From Bordetella ansorpii (GTDB lineage Bacteria > Pseudomonadota > Gammaproteobacteria > Burkholderiales > Burkholderiaceae_B), in NCBI RefSeq assembly GCF_900078705.1, contig NZ_FKIF01000007.1, forward strand, positions 744,001 to 808,000: DNA of 64,000 nucleotides. The letters are read 5' to 3'. A program made the translations under genes and the position numbers. Every line of letters starts with the position of its first letter. The stretch's first letter is position 1. This document shows, one piece after another, positions 42,312 to 53,147 of the stretch. Below the pieces are notes generated by a model. It saw nothing but the letters and a program-made list of their open reading frames with translations, was not told where the DNA came from and made no database searches.

Positions 42312-43472
42312 TTATTTGATGCCGATCATGACCAGATCGCCATCGCCGGTCTGCACCAGCACGCCTTGCGACGTGGCCTGGGGCGGAGACACGATAGGAT
42401 CGCCGCCCACCGACAGGCGCGCCAGCAGGCCGCCGTCGCTGCGCGACAGGAAATGCACGTAGCCTTCGAGGTCGCCCACCGCGACGGCGCCGCCGTAAGA
42501 CACCGGGACGGTCAGCGCACGGTTGCGCAGCGCGTTCTGGCGCCAGACGTTGGCGCCGGTATCCAGCGCGAAGGCGTTGACCACGCTGTGCTGGTCGGAC
42601 GAGTAGGCGTAGCGGTCGTCGACGGACAGGCCGGTGGAGCTGGAGAAGTCCTTGCTCCAGAGCGGACGGCCGCCGGCGGACACGTCGAAGCACACGGCGC
42701 GGCCCTGGTAGGCCACGGCGCACAGCAGGCGGCCGGCCAGCGCGGGCGCGCCGACCACGTCGGTCAGGCGTTCGAGGTCGCTGGCGCCCTTGGGCGTGGC
42801 GACCGTGCCTTCCCATTGGACGTTGCCGCTGGCCAGGTTGATGGCCATCATCTTGCCGCCAGGCAGGCCGGTGATGACCAGGCCCTGGGCGATGACCAGT
42901 TGGGCCGCGCTGCGCAGGGCCAGCGCGGGGCCGGGACGCTGCAGGCTCCAGAGGCGGTCGCCGGTGTTGGCGTCGAAGGCCTGCACGCGGTAGTCGCCGC
43001 TGCGCACCACCACGACGCCGTCGCCGACCACGGGCGGCACGGTGACTTCGCTGGTGGCCTGGGCCTTCCACTTGACCTTTCCGGTGTCGTCGAACGCGAT
43101 GATCTGGCCCACGGGCGTGGCCACCACGGTGACGCGGCCATCGCTGGCGGCGCCGGCCGACAGCGGGGTATCGGCCGAGACGCGCCACAGCGAACGGCCG
43201 CTGAGCAGGTCGAACTTGCCGACACGGCCGTCAGGCGTGGCGGCATAGATGGCATCGCCCACCACCGTGGGCACGAAGCCCAGGCCGGAACCGCTGCCGA
43301 TCGAGGCCTTCCAGGAGGCGTTGACGGAGATGCCCGGCTTGTAGTCGGTCAGCGGAACCGGCGCATAGCGCGTGTCGTCGCTGCCGAACATCGAGCAACC
43401 ACCCAGCACGGCAATGCCGGCCAGGACCAGGGCGCCGCGCCAGGAGCGGCCGAAACGGGGGAAGCGCATCAC
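42312..43472 (-). CDS. bamB: Outer membrane assembly lipoprotein BamB
   Basis: BamB (386 residues) is a lipoprotein of the BAM complex that helps fold outer-membrane beta-barrels. The signal peptide ends in the lipobox LGGC with Cys26, followed by an eight-bladed PQQ-type propeller (repeats such as GRVGKFDLLSGRSLWRV and GKMMAINLASGNVQWEG). It lies 3 bp after the yfgM-like stop in one operon with hisS and der. Confidence 0.96.
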   Translation of the reverse strand: MMRFPRFGRSWRGALVLAGIAVLGGCSMFGSDDTRYAPVPLTDYKPGISVNASWKASIGSGSGLGFVPTVVGDAIYAATPDGRVGKFDLLSGRSLWRVSADTPLSAGAASDGRVTVVATPVGQIIAFDDTGKVKWKAQATSEVTVPPVVGDGVVVVRSGDYRVQAFDANTGDRLWSLQRPGPALALRSAAQLVIAQGLVITGLPGGKMMAINLASGNVQWEGTVATPKGASDLERLTDVVGAPALAGRLLCAVAYQGRAVCFDVSAGGRPLWSKDFSSSTGLSVDDRYAYSSDQHSVVNAFALDTGANVWRQNALRNRALTVPVSYGGAVAVGDLEGYVHFLSRSDGGLLARLSVGGDPIVSPPQATSQGVLVQTGDGDLVMIGIK

Positions 43473-43475
43473 TTG

Positions 43476-44114
43476 TCAGGCTCCGCTCAATGCGTCGAGT
43501 TTCAATTGCACGATCTGCGTCAGGGGATGGGCGGCGCCCAGCGCCTGCAGCGCGGTCTTCCAGGCATCGCGGGCTTCGTCGCGCTTGCCCTGCGCGGCCA
43601 GCACGTCGCCGCGGCGGTCGGCATACAGCGCGGCGAACGCGGCCGGCGGGTTCTCCAGCTGCTTCAGCGCCTGGTCGTATTGCTTCTGGTCGAGCAGCAG
43701 GCCCGCCAGGCGCAGGCGCGCCACGGGCTGCAGCGCGGGCTGCTTGGACTGGCCCGCCAGCCATTCGAGCTGCTGGCGCGCGCCGTCGATGTCCTTCTGG
43801 TCACCCAGCGCCTGCGCGGCGATCAGCGCGCCGCGGCCGGCATAGCCGGTCGAGGGATAGTCGTTGCGCAGGGTCTGCGCGGCGGCCTTGATGCGCGCCG
43901 CCGAGTCGGCGCCGCCCAGGCGGGCCGCGTCTTCCAGCGCCTCGAAGTAGCCCATGGCCTGGTTGGCGCGGTAGTTCTGGTAGGCGCGCCAGCCGGACCA
44001 GCTGGCCGCGCCGACGGCGGCGATGGCGACCACGATGGTGACGAGCATGCCATAGCGTGCCCACCACGCCTTCAGCGCGTCGAGTTTTTCCTGTTCTTCG
44101 AGATCGTATGCCAT
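43476..44114 (-). CDS. YfgM-like tetratricopeptide membrane protein
   Basis: This 212-residue protein has one N-terminal membrane helix (about 18-40, preceded by EKLDALKAWWARYG) and periplasmic TPR-like helices. In E. coli the homologue at this locus, YfgM, binds PpiD near the Sec translocon. Position between hisS and bamB supports the assignment. Confidence 0.92.
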   Translation of the reverse strand: MAYDLEEQEKLDALKAWWARYGMLVTIVVAIAAVGAASWSGWRAYQNYRANQAMGYFEALEDAARLGGADSAARIKAAAQTLRNDYPSTGYAGRGALIAAQALGDQKDIDGARQQLEWLAGQSKQPALQPVARLRLAGLLLDQKQYDQALKQLENPPAAFAALYADRRGDVLAAQGKRDEARDAWKTALQALGAAHPLTQIVQLKLDALSGA

Positions 44115-44121
44115 TGCTGCC

Positions 44122-45405
44122 TTAACCCTTGGAATTCAGTACATCCGCCAGTTGCGCCAGCGGCACTTGCTGCTGGGCGCCGTCCTGGTCGGCCTGGCGG
44201 AGGAATTTGACGCTGGCGGTCTGGTTGGCCACTTCGTCGCCGCCAAGAATAACCGCAACCCGGGCGCCGCTGGCATCGGCGCGCTTGAACTGCGCCTTGA
44301 AGCTGCTGGCGCCGGCGTGCACGATGACGTCCAGGCCCGCGTCGCGCAGGGTCTCGGAGACCTTGGCGGCCAGGCGCTGGGCGTCTTCGCCCTGGTGCAC
44401 GATGTAGACCTCGCACTCGGCGACGGGTTCGGCCGGCACGGTCTGCTCCCACAGGTCGAGCAGGCGCTCGACGCCGATGGCGAAGCCCACGGCGGGCGCG
44501 GGCTTGCCGCCCAGCAGCTCGATCAGGCCGTCGTAGCGGCCGCCGCCGCAGACCGTGCCCTGGGATCCGAGGCGGTCGGTGACCCACTCGAACACGGTGG
44601 AGTTGTAGTAGTCGAGGCCGCGCACCAGGCGCGGGTTCAGGCGGTAAGCGATGCCCGCGTCCGCCAGGCGCTGGCAGACGCCGTCGAAATGCGCGCGCGA
44701 TTCGTCGCCCAGGAAGTCGAACAGGCGCGGCGCGCTGTCGGCCATTTCCTGCATGGCGGGGTTCTTGGTGTCCAGCACGCGCAGCGGGTTGGTGTACAGG
44801 CGGCGCTTGCCGTCCTCGTCCAGGATGTCCTGGTGCTTTTCCAGGTGCGCGATGAGCGCGGCGCGGTGCGCGGCGCGCTCGGCGGGCAGGCCCAGCGAAT
44901 TCAGTTCCAGGCGCACGTCGGCCAGGCCCAGGATCTTCCAGAGGCGGCCCAGCATGACGATGAGTTCGGCATCGACGTCCGGACCGGCGAAGCCCAGGGC
45001 CTCGACGTCGATCTGGTGGAACTGGCGGTAGCGGCCGCGCTGGGGGCGCTCGTGGCGGAACACGGGACCGATGGAATAGACACGGTGCGGCCGGTCGTAC
45101 AGCAGGTTGTGCTCGATGGTGGCGCGCACGATGCCGGCCGTCATTTCAGGACGCAGCGTCAACGAATCGCCGTTGAGGGCGTCCGTGAAGGTGTACATCT
45201 CTTTTTCGACGATGTCGGTGACTTCGCCGATACCGCGCGTGAACAGGCGGGTGTTTTCCAGCACCGGGGTGCGCACGTTGCGGTAGCCGTAGCTGCGCAG
45301 CCAGGCGCGGACGATGGCCTCGAATTGCTCCCAGCGGGCGCTGGCCCCGGGCAGCAGGTCGTTCATGCCGCGAATGGCGGTGACTTTCTGGAAGGCTTGC
45401 GTCAT
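44122..45405 (-). CDS. hisS: Histidyl-tRNA synthetase HisS
   Basis: HisS (427 residues) charges tRNA-His. Class II motif 2 ([19 protein letters not shown]), the histidine-specific signature [16 protein letters not shown] and motif 3 (AIGVERL) are all present, and a C-terminal anticodon-binding domain follows from about residue 330. The start [19 protein letters not shown] at 45405 was chosen over longer frames because it matches family length. It heads the hisS-yfgM-bamB-der group. Confidence 0.97.
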   Translation of the reverse strand: MTQAFQKVTAIRGMNDLLPGASARWEQFEAIVRAWLRSYGYRNVRTPVLENTRLFTRGIGEVTDIVEKEMYTFTDALNGDSLTLRPEMTAGIVRATIEHNLLYDRPHRVYSIGPVFRHERPQRGRYRQFHQIDVEALGFAGPDVDAELIVMLGRLWKILGLADVRLELNSLGLPAERAAHRAALIAHLEKHQDILDEDGKRRLYTNPLRVLDTKNPAMQEMADSAPRLFDFLGDESRAHFDGVCQRLADAGIAYRLNPRLVRGLDYYNSTVFEWVTDRLGSQGTVCGGGRYDGLIELLGGKPAPAVGFAIGVERLLDLWEQTVPAEPVAECEVYIVHQGEDAQRLAAKVSETLRDAGLDVIVHAGASSFKAQFKRADASGARVAVILGGDEVANQTASVKFLRQADQDGAQQQVPLAQLADVLNSKG

Positions 45406-45466
45406 CTGTGTCGCGCTGCCGGACGCCCGCATGCAACGGACGCCCCGGACAGCCAGTTCCTTTGTG

Positions 45467-46744
45467 CTAGTGGGCCGCCACGGCGCCGTAGCGGCGCGCG
45501 ACGTAGTCTTCGACGATGGCCTGGAACTCCTGGGCGATGTGGTCGCCCTTGAGCGTGACCGTGCGTTCGCCGTCGATGAAGACAGGAGCGGCCGGCACCT
45601 CTCCGGTGCCGGGCAGGCTGATGCCGATGTCGGCATGGCGGCTTTCGCCGGGACCATTGACCACGCAGCCCATGACGGCCACGTTCATGGATTCGACGCC
45701 AGGATACCGGGCGCGCCAGACGGGCATCTGGCGGCGCAGGTACGACTGGATGCTGTCGGCCAGTTCCTGGAAGAAGGTGCTGCTGGTGCGGCCGCAGCCG
45801 GGACACGCCACCACCATGGGGGTGAAGGCGCGCAGGCCCATCGTCTGCAGGATTTCCTGGGCGACGATGACTTCGCGGGCGCGGTCGCCGCCCGGCTCGG
45901 GCGTGAGCGAGATGCGGATGGTGTCGCCGATGCCTTCCTGCAGCAGCACCGCCAGCGCGGCGGTCGACGCCACGATGCCCTTGCTGCCCATGCCGGCCTC
46001 GGTCAGGCCCAGGTGCAGCGGGTAGTCGCAGCGCGCGGACAGGTCGCGGTAGACCGCGATGAGGTCCTGCACGTGGCTGACCTTGCAGGACAGGATGATC
46101 TTGTCGCCGCCCAGGCCGAGTTCCTCGGCGCGCCGGGCGTTGCTGATGGCCGACACCACCAGCGCGTCGCGCATGACGGCCTGGGCTTCCCAGGGCTGCG
46201 AGCGGCGGCTGTTCTCGTCCATCTTGCGCGCCATGAGTTCGTGGTCGAGGCTGCCCCAGTTGACGCCGATGCGCACCGGCTTGTCGTGGCGGCAGGCGAC
46301 TTCGATCATCTGCGCGAAGTTGTCGTCGCGGCGCTTGCCGCCGCCCATGTTGCCCGGGTTGATGCGGTACTTGGACAGCGCCTGCGCGCACTCGGGAAAC
46401 TGGGTGAGCAGCTTGTGGCCGTTGTAGTGGAAGTCGCCCACCAGCGGCGCGGACACGCCCATGCGGTCGAGCTGCTCGCGGATGGCGGCGACTTCCCGGG
46501 CGGCCTCGGGCGTGTTGACCGTGATGCGCACGACCTCGGAGCCCGCCTGGACCAGTTCCTTGACCTGGATGGCCGTGGCGATGGCATCGGCCGTGTCGGT
46601 GTTGGTCATGGATTGCACCACCACCGGCGCGCCGCCGCCCACGGTGACCACGCGGTCGTTCCACTGCACCTTCACGGCGCGCGTGACACGGCGCTGGCCC
46701 GCGCCGACGGCGGGCGGGGGCAGATCATCCTGGCTGGGGGTCAT
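45467..46744 (-). CDS. ispG: 4-hydroxy-3-methylbut-2-enyl diphosphate synthase IspG
   Basis: IspG (425 residues; older name GcpE) is the iron-sulfur enzyme of the MEP isoprenoid pathway that makes HMBPP. Cluster ligands are in VACPGCGRT and [22 protein letters not shown] is the N-terminal signature. ATG 46744 has AGGAG upstream. The order rlmN-rodZ-like-ispG-hisS is conserved in many gammaproteobacteria and betaproteobacteria. Confidence 0.97.
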   Translation of the reverse strand: MTPSQDDLPPPAVGAGQRRVTRAVKVQWNDRVVTVGGGAPVVVQSMTNTDTADAIATAIQVKELVQAGSEVVRITVNTPEAAREVAAIREQLDRMGVSAPLVGDFHYNGHKLLTQFPECAQALSKYRINPGNMGGGKRRDDNFAQMIEVACRHDKPVRIGVNWGSLDHELMARKMDENSRRSQPWEAQAVMRDALVVSAISNARRAEELGLGGDKIILSCKVSHVQDLIAVYRDLSARCDYPLHLGLTEAGMGSKGIVASTAALAVLLQEGIGDTIRISLTPEPGGDRAREVIVAQEILQTMGLRAFTPMVVACPGCGRTSSTFFQELADSIQSYLRRQMPVWRARYPGVESMNVAVMGCVVNGPGESRHADIGISLPGTGEVPAAPVFIDGERTVTLKGDHIAQEFQAIVEDYVARRYGAVAAH

Positions 46745-46768
46745 GACGGACTCCTGCATCGTTGCGGC

Positions 46769-47272
46769 TTATTGGGTGATGACGTGCGCCAGCCACTGGA
46801 ACGACAGCCACTCCTGCGGCAGCCAGCCCTGCCAGAAGGCGTAGGCGATGGCGATGGCCACCACGACCAGGATGGCGATGAGCCAGCCCCAGGAACTGGT
46901 GGGCGCGCGTTCGTCTTCGATGGACAGGCCCGCGCCCGTGCGCGGATGCACGCCATTGACCGGGGGGCGGCCCGGCGCGGCGGGCGGCGCCACGCCGTCG
47001 AGCGAGGCCGCGATGACGTCGCCATCGGCGCCCAAGAGGCGTGCGTAGTTGCGGATGAGGCCGCGCAGCGACACGCCGGAGGGCAGGGCCTCCCAGCGCT
47101 CTTCCTCGAGGGCCTGCAACTGGCGCGGCGAGAACTTGATGCGGGCCGAGACGTCCTCGAGCGACCAGCCGCGCGCCGTGCGCAGGGCGCGCAGCGCGCC
47201 TCCGACGGTGGACGGTACGTTGCCAGCCGGTGCCGGGGCCGCGGCCGGCGTCGGCACGGATTCCTGGGTCAT
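46769..47272 (-). CDS. RodZ-like helix-turn-helix membrane protein
   Basis: This 167-residue protein has an N-terminal HTH_25/XRE domain (about 24-90, [31 protein letters not shown]), a Pro-rich linker and one membrane helix (about 128-149). RodZ links MreB filaments to the membrane and sets cell shape, but E. coli RodZ is about 337 residues with a periplasmic beta domain. Here only about 18 residues follow the helix, so it is a short form. Its ATG overlaps the rlmN stop (ATGA). Confidence 0.85.
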   Translation of the reverse strand: MTQESVPTPAAAPAPAGNVPSTVGGALRALRTARGWSLEDVSARIKFSPRQLQALEEERWEALPSGVSLRGLIRNYARLLGADGDVIAASLDGVAPPAAPGRPPVNGVHPRTGAGLSIEDERAPTSSWGWLIAILVVVAIAIAYAFWQGWLPQEWLSFQWLAHVITQ

Positions 47273-48426
47273 GCGTTCACCTGTGCGATCGGAATGGTGC
47301 GCGCGGCGCGCGCGTTGCGTTCGGCCAGGCGGGTGCGGTCGCGCACCTCGCCGGCAAGCTGCCCGCAGGCGGCATCGATATCGTCGCCGCGCGTCTTGCG
47401 CACCGTGGTGATGATGCCCGCGTCCATCAGGCGCTGCGCGAATACCTTGACGCGCGCCGAGGGCGAGCGCTTCAGGCCGGAGGCCGGAAACGGGTTGAAC
47501 GGAATCAGGTTGAGCTTGCAGTGGACCTGGCGGGCCACGTCGATGAGTTCGCGGGCGTGCTGGTCGGTATCGTTGATGCCGTCCAGCATGCAGTATTCGA
47601 AAGTGATGAAATCGCGCGGCGCATGGACGAGATAGCGCTCGCACGCGTCGAGCAGCGACTTCAGGGGGTACTTGCGGTTCAGCGGCACCAGCTCGTCGCG
47701 CAGCGCGTCGTTGGGCGCGTGCAGCGACACGGCAAGCGCCACCGGACAGTCTTGCGACAGGCGGTCCATCATGGGCACGACGCCCGAGGTGGACACCGTG
47801 ACGCGGCGCCGCGACAGCCCATAGGCGTTGTCGTCGAGCATCAGGCGCAGCGCCGGCAGCAGTTGCTCGTAGTTGAGCAGGGGCTCGCCCATGCCCATCA
47901 TCACGACGTTGCTGACCACGCGGGTATCGGTGTCGGCCGAGGCTTTGCTGCCCGCCAGGCGCGCCGTGCCGGCGTCGGCCTCGAGCACGCGCTTGGCCCA
48001 CCACAGCTGGCCGATGATCTCGGCGGTGCCGAGATTGCGGTTGAAGCCCTGATGGCCGGTGGAGCAGAAACGGCAGTTGACGGCGCAGCCCGCCTGGCTG
48101 GACACGCACAGCGTGCCGCGATCGTCTTCGGGGATGAACACCGTTTCGATGGCGTTGCCCTGGCCCACGTCGAACAGCCACTTGCGGGTGCCGTCGGAGG
48201 AGCGCTGCTCGGTGTTGACCGGCAGCGCCTCGATGCGGCAGTTCTGCGACAGCTGGCCGCGGAATTCGCGGGCCAGGTCGGACATGGCGTCGAACGAATC
48301 AGCCCCGCGCTGGTGTATCCAGCGCTGCAACTGACGAGCGCGAAAAGGCTTGCCGCCCCACTGCCCGACCAGTTCGGACAGCGCCGCGGCATCCATGCCC
48401 AGCAGATTGATGCGTTCGGATTCCAT
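47269..48426 (-). CDS. rlmN: Dual-specificity 23S rRNA/tRNA methyltransferase RlmN
   Basis: RlmN (385 residues) is a radical-SAM enzyme that methylates A2503 of 23S rRNA and A37 of some tRNAs. The cluster motif is [17 protein letters not shown], the resolving cysteine region near the C-terminus (DIDAACGQL) and SLHAPND are also typical. The start [11 protein letters not shown] at 48426 was preferred to the longer frame running through ndk. It is translationally coupled to the RodZ-like gene. Confidence 0.96.
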   Translation of the reverse strand: MESERINLLGMDAAALSELVGQWGGKPFRARQLQRWIHQRGADSFDAMSDLAREFRGQLSQNCRIEALPVNTEQRSSDGTRKWLFDVGQGNAIETVFIPEDDRGTLCVSSQAGCAVNCRFCSTGHQGFNRNLGTAEIIGQLWWAKRVLEADAGTARLAGSKASADTDTRVVSNVVMMGMGEPLLNYEQLLPALRLMLDDNAYGLSRRRVTVSTSGVVPMMDRLSQDCPVALAVSLHAPNDALRDELVPLNRKYPLKSLLDACERYLVHAPRDFITFEYCMLDGINDTDQHARELIDVARQVHCKLNLIPFNPFPASGLKRSPSARVKVFAQRLMDAGIITTVRKTRGDDIDAACGQLAGEVRDRTRLAERNARAARTIPIAQVNA

Positions 48427-48473
48427 GTCTTGCAGTGTCTTGCTGAGCGGCCCCGTGACGGGGCCGCGGGAAA

Positions 48474-48899
48474 TCAACGGCTGTGGATGTTGATTTCGGG
48501 GAAGAAGAAGGCGATTTCGACAGCGGCCGTTTCCGGAGCGTCGGAGCCGTGGACGGCGTTGGCGTCGATGCTGTCGGCGAAGTCGGCGCGGATGGTGCCC
48601 TTCTCGGCCTTCTTGGGATCGGTGGCGCCCATCAGGTCGCGGTTCTTCTGGATGGCGTCGGCGCCTTCCAGGACTTGCACGAACACGGGGCCGGAGACCA
48701 TGAAGTCGACCAGGTCCTTGAAGAACGGACGGGCGGCGTGCACGGCGTAGAAGCGCTCGGCATCGGCGCGCGACAGTTGCGTCAGGCGGGCGGCGATGAC
48801 CTTCAGGCCGGCTTCTTCGAAGCGGCTGACGATCTGGCCGATGACGTTCTTGGCGACGGCGTCGGGCTTGATGATCGAGAGGGTACGTTGATTGGACAT
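48474..48899 (-). CDS. ndk: Nucleoside diphosphate kinase
   Basis: Ndk (141 residues) equilibrates nucleoside triphosphates through a phospho-histidine in [12 protein letters not shown]. The N-terminus [21 protein letters not shown] fixes the start at 48899. It is divergent from valS and precedes rlmN. An 8-bp GC hairpin (48447-48467) lies in the 47-bp gap but has no T tract. Confidence 0.98.
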   Translation of the reverse strand: MSNQRTLSIIKPDAVAKNVIGQIVSRFEEAGLKVIAARLTQLSRADAERFYAVHAARPFFKDLVDFMVSGPVFVQVLEGADAIQKNRDLMGATDPKKAEKGTIRADFADSIDANAVHGSDAPETAAVEIAFFFPEINIHSR

Positions 48900-49163
48900 G
48901 AGGACTCCGGAAAATCTCGGGTTTCTTGGGTTTTCTGCGATGTGTCCTGGGCGCTTGGGTGGGGTTTCGGGTTTGCCGCACCTGTGCCGCACCTGCCCCA
49001 CACCCGTTTCCACAGGCGTTTTCCGTAAAGAAAACAGACACTTCGAACTGGTTTACAGTAACCCGGCATTCTAGCACGCCGAAAAGAACCTATTTACATC
49101 TTAAAATCGACGGTTTGGCTGGCCATCCCCCTGGCCGAGCCCCCTGTATTGCCGGAACCCGTA

Positions 49164-52070
49164 ATGACCCAAGCTGCCGATCGCCCCGAGACCCCCGACA
49201 CCGGGGCCGCCTCCATCGAGACACCGGAACTGTCCAAGAGTTTCGAACCCTCCGACATCGAATCCCGCTGGTATGCCGAATGGGCGCGCCGCGGTTACTT
49301 CGAAGGCGGCCAGCACGTGCAAACGGGGACCGACCCCCAGCCCTACGTGGTCCAGTTCCCGCCGCCCAACGTCACGGGCACCCTGCACATGGGCCACGCG
49401 TTCAACCAGACCATCATGGACGGCCTGGTGCGCTATCACCGCATGCGCGGCGACGACACGGTGTTCGTGCCCGGCACGGACCACGCCGGCATCGCCACGC
49501 AGATCGTGGTCGAGCGCCAGCTCGACGCCCAGAAGGTATCGCGCCACGACCTGGGCCGCGAGAAGTTCGTGGAGAAGGTCTGGGAATGGAAGGGCCAGTC
49601 GGGCAGCACCATCACCAGCCAGGTGCGCCGCCTGGGCGCCTCGGCCGACTGGGCCCGCGAATACTTCACCATGGACGAGCGCATGTCGCGCGGCGTGGTC
49701 GAGACCTTCGTGCGGCTGTACAAGCAGGGCCTGATCTACCGGGGCAAGCGCCTGGTGAACTGGGACCCCAAGCTGCTGACGGCCGTGTCCGACCTGGAAG
49801 TGCAGTCGGAAGAGACCGACGGCCACATGTGGCACATCCTCTACCCCTTCGTCGACGGCCCGCAGACCATCACCGACAAGGACGGCAACACGGTCACGCT
49901 GCGCGGCATGACCATCGCCACCACGCGGCCCGAGACCATGCTGGCCGACGGCGCGCTGTGCGTGCACCCCGACGATGCCCGCTACCGGCACCTGGTCGGC
50001 AAGCAGGTCGAACTGCCGCTGTGCGACCGCAACATCCCGATCATCGCCGACGATTTCGTCGATCCCGAGTTCGGCACGGGCTGCGTCAAGATCACCGGCG
50101 CGCACGACTTCAACGACTATGCCTGCGCGCAGCGCCACGACCTGCCGCTGATCGTGATCTTCACGCTGGACGCGCGCATCAACGAGAACGGCCCCGTCCA
50201 GTTCCAGGGCATGGACCGCTACGTGGCGCGCGAGGCCGTGGTGGCCGAGCTGCAGCAGAAGGGCTACCTGGTCAAGGTCGAGGCGCACAAGATGATGCAG
50301 CCGCGCGGCGACCGCACCGGCGTCGTGCTCGAACCCATGCTGACGGACCAGTGGTTCGTGGCCATGAGCAAGCCCGCGCCCGAAGGCACCCGCAACCCCG
50401 GCAAGAGCATCACGCAGGTGGCGCTGGACGCCGTGGCCGACGGCCGCGTGCAGTTCTTCCCCGAGAACTGGACCACCATCTACAACCAATGGCTGGAGAA
50501 CATCCAGGACTGGTGCATCTCGCGCCAGCTGTGGTGGGGCCACCAGATCCCGGCATGGTACGGCCCGGATGGCGAGGTGTTCGTCGGCTACGACGAGGCC
50601 GACGCGCGGGCGCAGGCACGCGCCGCGGGCGTCGACGGCCCGCTGACGCGCGACGCCGACGTGCTCGACACGTGGTTCTCGTCGGCGCTGGTGCCCTTCA
50701 CCACCATGGGCTGGCCGGAAGACACCGCCGACCTGCGCCGCTACCTGCCCTCCAGCGTGCTGGTCACGGGCTTCGACATCATCTTCTTCTGGGTGGCGCG
50801 CATGGTCATGATGACCCTGCACATGACGGGCGAGATCCCGTTCCGGCACGTCTACGTGCACGGCCTGATCCGCGACGCGGAAGGCCAGAAGATGAGCAAG
50901 TCCAAGGGCAACACGCTCGACCCCGTCGACCTGATCGACGGCATCGACCTGGAAGGCCTGGTGAAGAAGCGCACCTTCGGCCTGATGAATCCCAAGCAGG
51001 CCGGCGCCATCGAGAAGGCGACGCGCCGCCAGTTTCCGGACGGCATTCCCGCGTTCGGCACCGACGCGCTGCGTTTCACCATGGCCGCCTACGCCACGCT
51101 GGGCCGCAACATCAACTTCGACCTGAAGCGCTGCGAGGGCTACCGCAACTTCTGCAACAAGCTGTGGAACGCCACGCGCTTCGTGCTGATGAACACCGAG
51201 GGCCATGACCTGACGACGGGCGGCCAGGGCGAGACCTCGTTCGCCGACCGCTGGATCGTCAGCGCGCTGCAGGGCCTGGAAGCCGACGTCGCCAAGGGCT
51301 ACGCCGACTACCGCTTCGACAACATCGCCAATGCGCTGTACCGCTTCGTGTGGGACGAGTACTGCGACTGGTACCTGGAACTGGCCAAGGTGCAGATCCA
51401 GTCGGGCACGCCGGCCCAGCAGCTGGGCACGCGCCGCACGCTGATCCGCGTGCTGGAAGCGGTGCTGCGACTGGCGCACCCGGTCATCCCGTTCATCACG
51501 GAAGAGCTGTGGCAGAAGGTCTCGGTGGTGGCCGGCAAGCGCGCCTTGGGCCAGGTGGCCAGCGTCAGCGTGCAGCCCTACCCCGTGCCCAGCCCCGAGG
51601 CGATCGACACGGCGGCGCAAGCCGAGGTGGCCGAACTGAAGCTGCAGATCGAGGCCGTGCGCGCGCTGCGCGGCGAGATGAACCTGTCGCCCGCCCAGCG
51701 CGTGCCGCTGGTGGCCGAGGGCGATGCCGCCACGCTGACCCGCAACGGCCCCTACCTGGCCGCGCTGGCCAAGCTGAGCCAGGTGGACGTGGTGGCCGTG
51801 CTGCCGGACGCCGGCGCGCCGGTGCAGGTGGTGGGCCAGTCGCGCCTGATGCTGCGCGTCGAAGTCGACGTGGCCGCCGAACGCGTGCGCCTGGACAAGG
51901 AAATCGCCCGCCTGGCCGGCGAGATCGCCAAGGCGAATGGCAAGCTGTCGAACGCCAGCTTCGTCGAGCGCGCGCCCGCCGCCGTGGTCGAGCAGGAGAA
52001 GGCCCGCCTGGCGCAGTTCGAGGAAACGCTGGCCAAGGTGCGGCAGCAACGCGGCAAGCTGGGCGACTGA
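49164..52070 (+). CDS. valS: Valyl-tRNA synthetase ValS
   Basis: ValS (968 residues) is a class I synthetase charging tRNA-Val and editing threonine. The HIGH-like motif is in [14 protein letters not shown], the editing domain lies in the connective insert, and the [12 protein letters not shown] motif is in the second half. A C-terminal coiled coil ([28 protein letters not shown]...) is typical of ValS. ATG 49164 was chosen over a TTG at 49149. A terminator follows. Confidence 0.97.
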   Translation: MTQAADRPETPDTGAASIETPELSKSFEPSDIESRWYAEWARRGYFEGGQHVQTGTDPQPYVVQFPPPNVTGTLHMGHAFNQTIMDGLVRYHRMRGDDTVFVPGTDHAGIATQIVVERQLDAQKVSRHDLGREKFVEKVWEWKGQSGSTITSQVRRLGASADWAREYFTMDERMSRGVVETFVRLYKQGLIYRGKRLVNWDPKLLTAVSDLEVQSEETDGHMWHILYPFVDGPQTITDKDGNTVTLRGMTIATTRPETMLADGALCVHPDDARYRHLVGKQVELPLCDRNIPIIADDFVDPEFGTGCVKITGAHDFNDYACAQRHDLPLIVIFTLDARINENGPVQFQGMDRYVAREAVVAELQQKGYLVKVEAHKMMQPRGDRTGVVLEPMLTDQWFVAMSKPAPEGTRNPGKSITQVALDAVADGRVQFFPENWTTIYNQWLENIQDWCISRQLWWGHQIPAWYGPDGEVFVGYDEADARAQARAAGVDGPLTRDADVLDTWFSSALVPFTTMGWPEDTADLRRYLPSSVLVTGFDIIFFWVARMVMMTLHMTGEIPFRHVYVHGLIRDAEGQKMSKSKGNTLDPVDLIDGIDLEGLVKKRTFGLMNPKQAGAIEKATRRQFPDGIPAFGTDALRFTMAAYATLGRNINFDLKRCEGYRNFCNKLWNATRFVLMNTEGHDLTTGGQGETSFADRWIVSALQGLEADVAKGYADYRFDNIANALYRFVWDEYCDWYLELAKVQIQSGTPAQQLGTRRTLIRVLEAVLRLAHPVIPFITEELWQKVSVVAGKRALGQVASVSVQPYPVPSPEAIDTAAQAEVAELKLQIEAVRALRGEMNLSPAQRVPLVAEGDAATLTRNGPYLAALAKLSQVDVVAVLPDAGAPVQVVGQSRLMLRVEVDVAAERVRLDKEIARLAGEIAKANGKLSNASFVERAPAAVVEQEKARLAQFEETLAKVRQQRGKLGD

Positions 52071-52090
52071 GCCTCGCATTGCCCGTGGAA

Positions 52091-52122
52091 AAAAACGCCC
52101 GCCGGCATCGGCGGGCGTTTTT
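52091..52122 (+). terminator. valS terminator
   Basis: AACGCCCGCCG and CGGCGGGCGTT form an 11-bp stem with loop GCAT, followed by TTTC, 25 bp after the stop. Confidence 0.88.
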
Positions 52123-52222
52123 CATGGGGTCGGAGACGGCCCGGACGGCCGTTCGAACGCTGTCGCCCTGGCGCTGCGCCACCCGGCAGAGATGCGCCGG
52201 GACAAAGCCGGGCGCCCGTTGA

Positions 52223-52981
52223 TCAGAATGCGTAGATGACGCCCACGGCGCCGTAGACGCTGGTCTTGCGCTCGACCAGGGGGCTGTCCTTGGCATCGCC
52301 CAGCAGCGTACGCACGCCGGCCGTGCTCATGACGCTCCAGTTGCCGCTGACGTTGTGCATCCAGGTGGCGGACAGCGACGCGTTACGGAAGCCCGAACCG
52401 GCGTCATAGGCACTGAGATGGCCGTTGCTGCGCGCGGCCTGGCGCTGCGACACGCCGAACCAGGTCTGCATGGCGTCGTCGTTGGACCAGACCGTGCTGA
52501 CGCCCAGGCTCAGGCGGTCGCGCTGGGTCTGCACCAGGGCGTAGGAGGCGCTCAGTTCCAGCGAGCCGCCATAGCCGCTCTTGGCCGCCTGCGCATAGGC
52601 CGCGCCCAGCTTGAATCGGCCCGGCGTCCATTCCGCGAAGCCGCCGTAGGTGGCGTGGGTATCGATGTCGCCCATGCCGTGCAGCCGGTCGGCATCGTCT
52701 TCGTCGCGGCCCATGTTCAGGCCCACGAACGCGCCGATGGTGACGTCCGGCAGCGCCTTCATCTTCAGGCCCAGCGAGGGCATGCCGCCACGCGGCGCGA
52801 TGAAGAACGGGCCGTTCTCGTAATTGACCAGCGGCACCGGCCGGACGCGGTATTCGTCCGATCCCTCGTAGCGCGGCACGACGGCCGCGCCGATACCGAT
52901 AAAGTTCTGTTGCGCATACGCTTGCGGCAGCGCCGCGCCCGCAAGCAGCAGGCCGGCCAGAGCCGGCAAACGTCGTTTCAT
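52223..52981 (-). CDS. MipA/OmpV family outer-membrane protein
   Basis: This 252-residue outer-membrane beta-barrel has a signal peptide (MKRRLPALAGLLLAGAALPQAYA, then QQNF) and a C-terminal phenylalanine (VYGAVGVIYAF). Family signatures include GAAVVPRYEGSDEYRVRPVPLVNYENGPFFI. MipA scaffolds murein enzymes in E. coli, while many homologues are regulated by adjacent two-component systems and linked to antimicrobial peptide or polymyxin response. It is divergent from such a system here. Confidence 0.9.
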   Translation of the reverse strand: MKRRLPALAGLLLAGAALPQAYAQQNFIGIGAAVVPRYEGSDEYRVRPVPLVNYENGPFFIAPRGGMPSLGLKMKALPDVTIGAFVGLNMGRDEDDADRLHGMGDIDTHATYGGFAEWTPGRFKLGAAYAQAAKSGYGGSLELSASYALVQTQRDRLSLGVSTVWSNDDAMQTWFGVSQRQAARSNGHLSAYDAGSGFRNASLSATWMHNVSGNWSVMSTAGVRTLLGDAKDSPLVERKTSVYGAVGVIYAF

Positions 52982-53052
52982 GGCATTTCCCCGTAATATC
53001 CGGCAAAACCACCCCGCGTGGCGCCCGATCACACGGATTCTGGGGCCGCGGC

Positions 53053-53068
53053 TTTAAATTCTTTTTAA
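53053..53068. promoter_or_regulatory. TTTAA-N6-TTTAA box (QseB/PmrA-type operator)
   Basis: TTTAA occurs at 53053-53057 and 53064-53068, exactly 11 bp apart, in an A/T island of an otherwise GC-rich promoter. It lies 80 bp before the regulator ATG and 72 bp before the mipA-type ATG. This is the layout of PmrA and QseB boxes. Confidence 0.7.
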
Positions 53069-53147
53069 CTGCCGGGCTTCACACTGCGGCCTGGACGCAC
53101 CGCGTGGACGGTGCCATGCAACCCTCATTTACGGAACCCGATCGACG

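Noticed and set aside
41421-44210. 929-codon plus-strand open frame
   Set aside because: Antisense to der, bamB and the yfgM-like gene, which are unmistakable.
48447-48467. 8-bp GC hairpin between ndk and rlmN as terminator
   Set aside because: No T tract follows on the minus strand; it may be a processing or stability element.
49101-52079. 992-codon minus-strand open frame
   Set aside because: Mirror of valS with His/Gln/Val-rich composition and no family features.
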